A stretch of DNA of 64,000 nt from the NCBI GenBank assembly GCA_032821775.1, contig JAVLRN010000001.1, forward strand, positions 4,712,001 to 4,776,000. The letters are read 5' to 3'. The first letter of the stretch is position 1. Each line of letters starts with the position of its first letter. The notes beneath the pieces were generated by a model, which was not told the origin of the DNA, did no database searches, and was given only the letters and a program-made list of their open reading frames with translations. Shown here one piece after another: positions 55,114 to 64,000 of the stretch. Position numbers and translations under genes: made by a program. The stretch comes from Sanguinoderma infundibulare (Eukaryota > Basidiomycota > Agaricomycetes > Polyporales > Polyporaceae).

Positions 55114-55730
55114 TCAGCGAACCGGGAGGGTGTTGAGATGAAAAAGCTGCGCAAGACTCACAGCGGGAGATGTCCGTCCCACAGAGCACAGGGCCTCTAT
55201 TCGGATCAGGTTTACAAGTCTGCCTATGTAGGCAACAGCCTGTAGGACCGCAGAGTGGCGTGTCCTCCCCGCGGGGCTGCTAAAACTAGCCAACTGGAAT
55301 GTCGGTATTGAAGACTGAACAAGATGAATTAAATCAACGACCATGAGGAGGATTGGTTCGGACCTCGCTTGAGCAGATGGGACTTGGAAGAGCGGAGAGA
55401 AAAGGAGGGTGACGTACGAATGCAATGTCTCTTTGATGATGCGCGAATGTCCTTCGATAGCAGGTCCAGATACGCATTCCATTTGTCTCCCACTGCCTTC
55501 GAGAATGAAAAGATTCTGACTGTGAGGATGGTCCACTGAGAGCACGACTCAGCACAGTTTACAAAGATCGATGAGAAACTCCTCACCCTCGATGTCCGAG
55601 TCCAAGCGTTAAGGATGGTCCACCTTAAGGGAGCGGCAAGCGCCGACGGAGACGAGACACGATCGAGGGACGTGCGGTGGAGCGAGCGGGGAGAGATGCA
55701 CGAAGGAAGGACATGAATCGACTGCTCCAT
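55114..55730 (-). other. unrecognised minus-strand open frames (unit C)
   Basis: Copy of 31,649-32,265. Confidence 0.25.
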
Positions 55731-56347
55731 GGGACTCAGACCCGTGTTTTCTGCTCAACTTGCCACGCGAGCGCACGCGATCTTGCGATCATCTCCCTGG
55801 GCGCTCATCCTCCGAACCCTATGTCCGGCATATGCCGTGACGCGTGGCAAGCCTGTCGTTTTCGTTCCCCTTTCAGCTCGGACAAAGCGGGACGCGCTCA
55901 CCGTCGCCACCGCCAGTAAGTATCCATTGTACACATGCACGTCCGCTGTGTTGACCAATTTCCATAGCAACAACCCTTGGACAGCGCGCTTCACTCCCAT
56001 TCTCCCAACCCTCGGTCCTATATACGCACGTAACCTCACAGTCCGAGTCTTTGCCCACCCGTCTGCGTCAGTGACTGCCCGACCAAATCGCTGCCCCTCC
56101 TACGCTTCGATCGGCACACATCCGTCGGTGCCGCACCACTCTGTGAATCTGAACCCTCCTCGAACCGCACACAAGCTTGCCCGCTTGCCCGCCCGCCCGC
56201 CCACGGTGCATGGTCATGATGCCCCAACGGGAGCCGATGCACCGACCTATCAAGATGCCGGTGGCATGGTACCTCCCAAACACGCCCGCCACCGGCATGC
56301 AGACACCAGCACCCTCAGACGACGGGACAAACCTCGTAACACGCTGA

Positions 56348-56572
56348 TACTACACAAGCTTCCACGCACCGCCGCTCCCCTTCCTCGCCAACTGCTACGC
56401 GAACGGCATCCCCACCCCCAAGGCCAAGCAGGACTTTGGCCGCGCCTTCCCCCTCTTCGTCCTCGCCGCAGAACACGGCCACCTCGACCCGTCCTGCCAT
56501 GTCGGCTGCAAGAATGGCTAGGGCTGCCGCCGCGAGTGCGCAAAGGAGCGTGCTCACGCGATCTGCAACTGC
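56348..56572 (+). pseudogene. Sel1-repeat fragment (unit C)
   Basis: Copy of 32,883-33,107 with the same stop. Confidence 0.6.
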
Positions 56573-57021
56573 CTTGTATTTGTCAGTAACAATTCGCGCA
56601 CCACAATAGTTATAATGAATCACTTACCCAAACTTCTCGTCGCTGGCCGTTGTCGGCACTCGGGGCAGCGACAAACATGACGTGGTCGTCTGTGAATGGC
56701 GTGCATGTGCACAAACGCACACACAGACCGCGTCGATGACGAGGCTTTGGGCCAGCAGAACAGAGGTGGTTGCTCTGTGCAGGGAGAAGGGAGGATGGGC
56801 TTTAACCGTCATTCATCGCTGGATTTATACTGATCCCATTCAAGTTCTCGCGCACAGACCCATCCCATCCGCCCGGCGCCCCGCCATTCGGTCAAACCCT
56901 CCCTCCGCTCTCTCCCCGGTCAAACACCGCCGCAAATTGATGTCGAGCGCTGCGGTTGCCACTCAATATCCCACATAATGTCCAGCTGCTTCCCTCCTCA
57001 ATTCTTTCCATAACTAAACCT

Positions 57022-57117
57022 GCAGCCAAGTTGGCGTCCTCGAAGAGGGAGACGAGGTAAGCCTCGGCGGCCTCCTGGAGGGATATGACGGCAGAGGACT
57101 GGAAGCGGAGATCGGTC
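57022..57117 (-). pseudogene. histone H3 fragment, antisense copy (unit C)
   Basis: Copy of 33,557-33,652. Confidence 0.8.
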
Positions 57118-57443
57118 TAAACAGCCATGCGGTCAAGTCCCTGCAACAGAACCACCCAAGCACTGATGCGCCGACCATCGTCACTCCCATGGCTTCTCCG
57201 TCGTCGCATCTTCCTGCCGAGATGCATCCCAATTTCGGCCTCCATCCGCCTGCTGTCCAGTGTGCTCACACGTCCGGAAGGATCATGAATTTCGGCTGCA
57301 GCGGTATGGTTCTCCAATTGCATTGATTCTGGCACGATCGCACCCTGATGCTAGGACTCCGCTGTTAAGCGAGATGAGGACCCTGTGTCCTCGGCGTCCG
57401 CACCATCACATGCCCACGTTGGACCCACCCGTCCGTGCGATTT

Positions 57444-57872
57444 TCACTGTCGGCCGCCACTCCGATTGGCGGAACTCGTACTGGTGAGCGAGTCAGTACT
57501 CTCGATGGCGGCTGAAGGCTGCATTGGGCTCCACGCAGTGGAGTCTCCGCCTTGATGAGGGCCACCAGCTTGAGGAGGGATCCGTGATCTGTGCAGGAGG
57601 ATGGTATGGGCAGGTGCGGAGGAAATATGGGACTGAGAGATATCAAAAGAACTGATGAGCGATGATGTTGAGTGGGCAAAGCTGACGTCCATCGGCGACG
57701 ACGAGCTCAATGACGACTTGGAGGGACCGAGAGAGATGCGTCTGTTGTCCCGTGCGACTGTCTTTGGACCCGGACCTCTGCGCAAGTAGTGCACGATTGA
57801 CTTGCGGGCACGAAACATGGCGAACCCAGCCGCACCGTAGAAGATACCAAGAGTAGCAGCGATGGTGCTCAC
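57444..57872 (-). pseudogene. membrane-anchor protein fragment (unit C)
   Basis: Copy of 33,979-34,407; one Cys to Tyr change in the membrane segment. Confidence 0.4.
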
Positions 57873-58369
57873 AACCGACGGTGTCTTCGATGTCAGTGTC
57901 GATCATCCAGTCTGCTTGATTCCAGCCGACAGCGGGTATCCAGGAGCATTCACTCAAGGCTGCGGGGGAGCTTCATGCGAGGCAGTGGTGAGACGTCGGC
58001 GAGCGGAGAGGTACGTCCAGCTTCCAGGGTCTGTCAATTCCATACATGCTCGGCTAATGCATGACATTTGATGCAGCGTCTTAGTCTGAGAAAGTCGGTT
58101 AGCTGCTCGAAATTTATTATGTTTCATCTGCAGCGAGCACAGGGTTTCTCTCAGATACAAACTGTGGCAGGCAGGCAGCTAGACGGTTAGGTACAAGCAG
58201 GAGTGAGAGTCAGCGAGCCGATTGAACTAGAAGCTCAAACCCTTTCGACCGGCAACAGAACCACCCAACCGCCGGGGAGGACACATGCTATGGCGGCTGA
58301 TATCGGTCGCTGCCAAGCCCGGATGTTACGTGAAATAGTAATTTCGTTGCATCATGATCCGCACCCACA

Positions 58370-58765
58370 TTAACGCTTGTTAGCCCAGGTTTACGCTAAC
58401 CCTAGGTTAAGCTCGGATTAAGCAAAGCAAAGCTTCAGCCGCAACATTTTGTCTCGAGTCATATCCATAACACTCTCCTCATAATTGGACTTGAGCAGGC
58501 TTCGTGAATAGTTGTTCAGCTGAGGAAATAAGTTGGCAGAGGCGCATGTCTAAGTAGGGTTAGCATTAGCCTAGGGTTAAGCCCGGGATGGGTTTTTGTA
58601 GAGATTCCTGCAGAGTGTGGTTCGCATAAATCAATTGGGCCAACAGTCGACATCATTTTCAAACAATCTAGCTCGGAACAAGGTCAGCAGACAGTCTTCA
58701 GCTCGGCTGCCACTGTTTATCGCAGGTTAGTGTTAGGGTTAGTAGCTCGGGTTAGTGATAGAGTG
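58370..58765. repeat. degenerate telomere-like motifs (unit C)
   Basis: Copy of 34,905-35,300. Confidence 0.6.
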
Positions 58766-59372
58766 TACTTTTGAGGCGGGATGAGCTCACAAATTTGTAT
58801 TATTTCATTCTGACCTTGTATCTACTAGTCAGAATGCGATATTCCATCAGAAATCGAGCAGAAGAAACACTTTGGACAGAGAGGCAAGGCCAGACGAGCA
58901 GGAGTGTGACCGTGATTGGGTTCAGCGCTGACACTACGACGGGCCATGAAAGAAGACGTGGTGCGCATGGCTATACTCTAGCTGACGGAAGTGATCTTCG
59001 GGGGTCATGAAAGCCAGCCCGGGCCGTTCCGGACATTGGTCTACTCACCCATCGAAGCGATCCTGGAGTCCGAGGATGTTCGAGCGACTGGGTGAGCGCC
59101 TCCACTTCCGCATTTGGCAGTGGCCATACGTTCGGTTCCACACTGCACCCCTTTGCTCCCAACCACCACCATCCGACTCCGATACCCGACACTCGTGCCA
59201 GATGTTACACTTGGGCTTAGATTGGCATCAATGCTCTGTTACTGCGATGCTTGACTCGACTTGGCCGCAACCTCTCGATACTGGAACTGCTCCATCTGGC
59301 TCTATACGGTATTTGTTGGTGCGCCATCCCTGAAGACAACAACACAAGCTCAACATGATTCCCAACAGTTGG

Positions 59373-60043
59373 ATCGGATTGTGCCACGCGACGAAATCCG
59401 CCAAGCTGATCTTCGCCTCGTCATCCGGGATGCGAGCAGCTACGACTACGCAAGACAACATATCGGCTCCGTGATGCGCCCTCAGCTGGCTTGATGCGGT
59501 ATGCGCCCGCAACGTGGACGGCCAGGTGAGTTTATTTATGATTCGAGTTTCTCTTGCGGTGTGAGCTCTGTGTCCGGAGTACGGGCTCTGTCAGATGGAC
59601 AGCTCTCTTTGGGACAGTATGGTGAGCTATCATGAATTTGCGTGCACAAACGGCTCAGGCTCGGCCTCCAGGGCGACTTCAGGGACAAGCCGAACTGGTA
59701 CGGCAGGCAGATCCAGCATGTCGCCAGGCTCGAGGAGGCCGGCGATGGTTTCCCGCTCGTTCACGTGAAGATGGATATGTGCAAGTCGATGCGCCTTGCT
59801 CATTTTCCCACCTCCCAGTGGATGCTGCAGCCCGGCTACAGTCATTGACAGCCGTGCCGATGATCTCCGCGCGTTCTTCACCCAGAAGTTTGTGTTGTGC
59901 GCCCATGTTTTCGTCGCGTTCGGCGTAAAGGATAAAAACGTCTTTTTCATATACACTTCGGAGGAGTACGAGCGTGCTGCTCACATCCCAGACGATGGAC
60001 AGAGGATCAGCTTGATGGATTTCGTCGCGTGGCACAATCCGAT
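59373..60043. repeat. inverted repeat of a coding-like segment (unit C)
   Basis: Copy of 35,908-36,578, with the right-arm changes of unit B. Confidence 0.65.
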
Positions 60044-60615
60044 CGACCGCAACACTCAGAGCGGAGATCAGAGACACTTAATCATTCAGGGAAGGGCAGA
60101 CACTCGGCCCGAACATGTACGCACATCCATTCTCGTCGGTCAGTGGCCAACGCCCGGTTGCAAAATTTTGCAGATGATACGCGAGCAGGGTCCTAGGCGC
60201 GTCGCCTCTTCTCAAGCTACGGCATCTTCTGTCCGAGTTTAGTGCATGTATCCCGAGTGCAATATTGTGTTTCATGTCAAGGCGTCTGGATATGCGCAAA
60301 CTGAAGGTGAAGGCCGTGGCGGCTGCAGGCGTGTTGTAGGCGAGTGCATTGTATGTATATGGCCGAGCCGGAGCAAATGGAGTCCGTATCAAAGCATGGA
60401 GCCCACATCGGGTCGCTCCTGGAGCATCCGCCTGCCATCCACACAGACAACCTTCTTTATGGTTGTCTGGTGTTCGACGGCCCGAGAAGTTCATTGCTCA
60501 TGATGTTGTAGCTTGAGGACTCAGTAAATCGACAAGTCAAGCTCGTCGGAAGGGAACTCGGCTTGTGGATGTCCAATGTATGCGCCTTGTATTCACGTAC
60601 AGTCTTCAGGGCCAT
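59796..60615 (+). pseudogene. decayed protein of unknown family (unit C)
   Basis: Copy of 36,331-37,150. Confidence 0.35.
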
Positions 60616-61965
60616 CGTTGATCTCGGATCTGACCCGTACTGCAACAGAACCACCCAAGCGCGGGTATCGCCTCACCCAGGTACCCGCACTCATGGCGCC
60701 TCGCTGGCGGTCAGGATACTGCACAAGTCTGCGGCATTCGATGGCGCGCAGTTTGCCGTTGATGTCGGGTATGTGTGTCTCCCCGTTCTTTCAGAAAATA
60801 TGATGACAATGGGGCTGTGGTTCCATCAGCTTTACGACCCTTCCATGCTCGACGTCCGTGACTGTGGTGACCCTGTTTGCTTGGATTCAGCGGAGAGGTG
60901 CACAAACACGAAGACGGGAAGCGGGAAGGCAGCGTTTCGCTTGAAGAGCCGTGCAAGGCAGGGCAGTTCAGAGATTTGACAAGTGAGCAACGATTTGGAA
61001 GACCATACGTGTACGAATATCGATCAAGGCTGCTGCCACGGCAGGGCGATATGTGGAGATCAGAGGCCTGCGTGCGAACTGTGGAGGACTCGGGGATGGG
61101 TGGAGTCTCGGAAGAAGGCAGTGCCTGCTTCCTGGCGGATCGGGGCTGACGTTTCGGTGAGCAGAGCATTTCCGTAACTTCCATTCTGCCCGTAGAGTGT
61201 GGTCCATCGTCATAATACTGATTCGGTTTCCCTCCTCCATGCCCCGCAGTCTGTGATCATTGGTACAGGCATACGTCCGTGGGCTGATTGTGCGCAGTGG
61301 AAGTTTGGGCGGGGCAGCTCGATTTACCATCGCAGAGATGTTACCGATGGCCGAGGACCGAGGTCAGCGTTCACGGCATATCAGTGGAAGCAAACGAGGC
61401 TAACCTCCGTAGCCCTTTTCTGTAGTCAAGATCCGTTGTGACGTCGGTTGTCCTCTTCGGTGGGTTGACAAACACCGTTCGTACCGAGTATGCGGTACGT
61501 CCTTCCCGTCACACTCGCTGGCATCTTCAGCGCTGATTACGTTACAGTTCCGCAACTGCTCAATTTTAGCCCCCGTCACATTCTCACACCCACCAGGGTC
61601 TGCGCCGCCACCCTTGCTGTATCTTCGAGTGAACCGCTGTCGACGCCAATCTCACCCTCTTCCCCCCCCAGCTCCTCGCCTGCCCCTCATCGTGTTCGCG
61701 CCCTCCCCGTCATCGTGTTTGTGCCTTCCCCCGTGTCCAACCTCTATGTATGCTCCCCGGCGCCCATTCACTGTGTAATAATGCGGTCTGGATCCCATTT
61801 CCACGACGTGCTGGTGAGTGGGGCTCCGTCGCTGTCCACACCCGCCGACTGTTACTTACTATTGCGCCGTCCAGGTTCCTTTCTATCTCGCATCCCCGCA
61901 CCCACCTCTTCGCCACTGTCGCGTCGTCCAGAGAAACGGCTTTCGACTCCCCCGGCATTCCTTGT

Positions 61966-62193
61966 ACCGCTCTCCGCTTCCCGTCCTCTGCCGTCATGAC
62001 CCTCCGAGAGGCCGCCGAGGCTTACCTCGTCTCCCTCTTCGAGGACATCAACTTGGCTGCCATGCACGTGAAGCGTGTGACCATCCAGTCCAAGGACCTC
62101 GTATGTCTCCAGCCATCTGTGTTGTGGCCATCATGTGCTCACTGGATCTATTCTCAGGCTCTTGCTCGTCGTCTCAGAGGCAAGAGGTCTTAA
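61966..62193 (+). pseudogene. histone H3 C-terminal fragment with intron (unit C)
   Basis: Copy of 38,502-38,729. It reads REAAEAYLV, closer to normal H3 than the REATEAYLV of units A and B. Confidence 0.75.
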
Positions 62194-62779
62194 GCGGATA
62201 GCTCGCCCGGTATTGTTCTAGGCCTGATACCCCCGCTTCGTCATATTCGCTCGACTTGCCTGTCCGTGGCAGCGGGTATGCGGACGATCTCAGGACATCG
62301 CTGCCGCGTTTCCGTCGGTCGGCAGTTGTGCCATGGCCCTCGAACATGCGACCGGTGCGTGGCTTTTGTGCGCCGTCTGTTGTACTTGATTTAAACGCGA
62401 TTCTTATAATTTTGTAGCTGCGCACGCCAACATCCTGTCCGCACGAACCGCGACTGTCCGGCAGCGGCATGCGGCACAATACACCCCCGTCCCTTGTCTC
62501 CGGCACCCCTGTGTGCCTCGACTGCACCTGGGCGTCGAGGATACAGGATGTGCGGCTTCCATTTGAGCACGTCGCGTGCACGTACCGAGCTCCGTCCTCA
62601 CTGCAAGACAAATACGAATACGACCGCTGCGGCGGCCTGGGGTGTTGTCTCTCATATTGGCATGCACACTCGACCTCGCGCATACCACGTCTTGTCCCCG
62701 CTCGAAGATGCGCACGACGATCCAAACATCGCGCGCGACTTCGAAGGGCTCGCGCACGAACTCGAGCTCTTGGACGTCG

Positions 62780-63399
62780 CTCGGCGTCGAGAAGCGCGTC
62801 CAGTCCCCCCTCCTCGAGTCGTCCTCCATCGAGAAGATCATGGAGATCGACCGCAAGCTCAACTGCACCATGTCCGGCCTCACCAATGATGCCCGCACCA
62901 CTATCGACCACGCCCGGGCCCGAGTCACCGCTCAGAACCACGCATTCACCTACAACGAGCACATCAAGGTCGAGAGCATCACCCAGGCCATGTACAACCT
63001 CACGCTGCGGTTCGCGGAGAGCATGCACGGCGAGGACGCGATGATGAGTCGGCCGTTCGGAGTTGCGCTCTTGATTGCGGCAATCGACGCGCTTGGGCCA
63101 CAATTGTGAGTGTTCCGTCTCGCGCATTCTTGCACCTTCTCATGATGTGCCTCTGTGTGGAGGTTTCACACTGATCCCTCTGGTACATGTGTCCAGCATG
63201 ATGCGAAGGAGATCGGCTCCGGCTCGGAGGCGGCGCAGAGTGAACTGCAAGATAAGTGGCACAAGGTAAGTCTGCCTGTCCCCCGCCTCGTACAAATTCC
63301 ATGCCATGCTCATCGTAAACCGGCAGCGAAGTTCAGATACTCGTTCTCGGCAGGTGATGGAGGAGAAGCTAGAGCACCACAACGTGCAACTCGCTCAGG
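62780..63399 (+). pseudogene. proteasome alpha-5, truncated (unit C)
   Basis: Copy of 39,316-39,935 with the same truncations. Confidence 0.8.
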
Positions 63400-64000
63400 T
63401 GCGCCGCCCTAGACGAATATCATGCGCACGAAGGAGGAGGCCATCGAGACTTGAAGGGCTGCTGCAGCGGCATCAATGGCTCGCCACCGCACAGAGCGAG
63501 GACAGTTCGCACTCGCGCAGCAGCGACCTTGGTTTCTTCGGTCCAGTACGTGTATTGTTGCGTATTCGGAGCTATGGCCTGGCTTTTCGATCTGTAAGTC
63601 CAGGTGCAGGAGCCGTTTGGCTAGCGAGGTCGGCGAGATCAGCGACGTCATCTCAACCGACTGCGGGCGTCGGATGCTCGGTTGGCGGCGGGGGGTGTCT
63701 CTGTGGAGTGGGTAAATTAGCTGTTCACCTCCTGTACATACTCCACACAATGGAATTTTTTGTATACGTCTCTTTCGAGTGTGCCTCCGATGCGGGAACG
63801 TCGAGGTCTCAAAAATGAGTGTATTTGCGGGTGGACTTTAAACACAAGTCCTCAGCCCCCTCGCCCGATTCCTGCTCCACAGCTACCTCACAACAACCAT
63901 CCCCCGTGCCCAACCCAGCCCCCAGCAACGTCCCTCACCCCGAAACTGCCCCCAGTTCCATCCCTCGCCCACAAACCGGCCCCCGTGCTCAAAACAGCCC
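63400..64000. other. start of the next array junction
   Basis: Equivalent to 51,839-52,440. The window ends inside the Pro-rich stretch. Confidence 0.7.

Larger units (their letters stand above)
52691..64000. repeat. tandem array, unit C (runs off the window)
   Basis: Third copy. At 63,836-64,000 the sequence enters the junction stretch seen at 52,274-52,440, so a fourth unit probably follows. Confidence 0.88.

Noticed and set aside
29131..64000. The array as a classical retrotransposon or DNA transposon
   Set aside because: No reverse transcriptase, integrase, transposase, long terminal repeats or terminal inverted repeats at unit edges were recognised.
29131..64000. The array as an assembly artefact
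   Set aside because: Units differ by many substitutions, indels and a 450-base deletion; exact artefactual duplication would give identical copies. Long-read confirmation is still needed.
1..64000. tRNA, rRNA or CRISPR features
   Set aside because: No cloverleaf-like GTTCGANNC context, rRNA signature or regularly spaced repeat was seen by eye.

Overview
The window is eukaryotic and almost certainly from a filamentous basidiomycete (Agaricomycetes, perhaps a polypore). Genes are interrupted by many 45-65 nt introns with GTRNGT donors. The sequence holds a DUF6535 protein, a family of F-box-like proteins and a WRAxVLW-type seven-transmembrane protein, all of which I know mainly from mushroom-forming fungi. 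No bacterial-type operon, CRISPR array, rRNA gene or clear tRNA gene was seen.

The left part (1-29,130) is a cluster of F-box-like genes and their wreckage around a few unrelated genes. In order: the 3' part of a DUF6535 gene; a frameshifted type-A F-box gene; an intact type-B F-box gene (3624-5179) and a type-B 3' relic; a COG8-like pseudogene; a 200-residue protein of unknown function; an AT-hook plus zinc-finger protein; a second intact type-B F-box gene (10896-12317, minus); and a broken type-A F-box gene with an abnormally large intron. Then comes an inverted duplication with arms at about 15,340-18,282 and 24,098-27,275. Each arm carries an intact type-C F-box gene and an F-box relic. 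Between the arms lie a third type-C gene and a ten-exon gene for the cohesin loader subunit MAU2/Scc4 (21293-24289, minus). The inner edge of the left arm is a stray copy of the MAU2 5' end. At 27,060-28,475 are a chimera of type-A and type-B F-box pieces and a type-A 3' relic. The outermost cassette (DUF6535 plus type-A F-box) occurs at 1-3,150 and again, inverted and internally deleted, at 27,836-29,757.

The right part (29,131-64,000) is a tandem array of a 11.5-12.0 kb unit: copies A, B and most of C, with the first bases of a further junction at the right edge. The one convincingly intact gene per unit is an eight-exon seven-transmembrane protein (342 residues). The rest is a mosaic of fragments from unrelated genes on both strands: DUF6535 last exon, a Sel1-repeat piece, two histone H3 C-terminal pieces in opposite orientation, a membrane-anchor piece, a proteasome alpha-5 pseudogene, and a stretch of degenerate TTAGGG-like motifs. 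The copies are not identical and their differences form a mosaic, so the array looks biologically real and shaped by recombination or gene conversion.

Two short non-autonomous transposon-like insertions are visible (24,672-24,868 and 28,707-29,022). The first has a matching empty site in the opposite duplication arm. No reverse transcriptase, transposase, Rep/helicase or other autonomous mobile-element protein was recognised. The telomere-like motifs, duplicated gene fragments and tandem array fit a subtelomeric or otherwise recombination-prone region, but that is inference.
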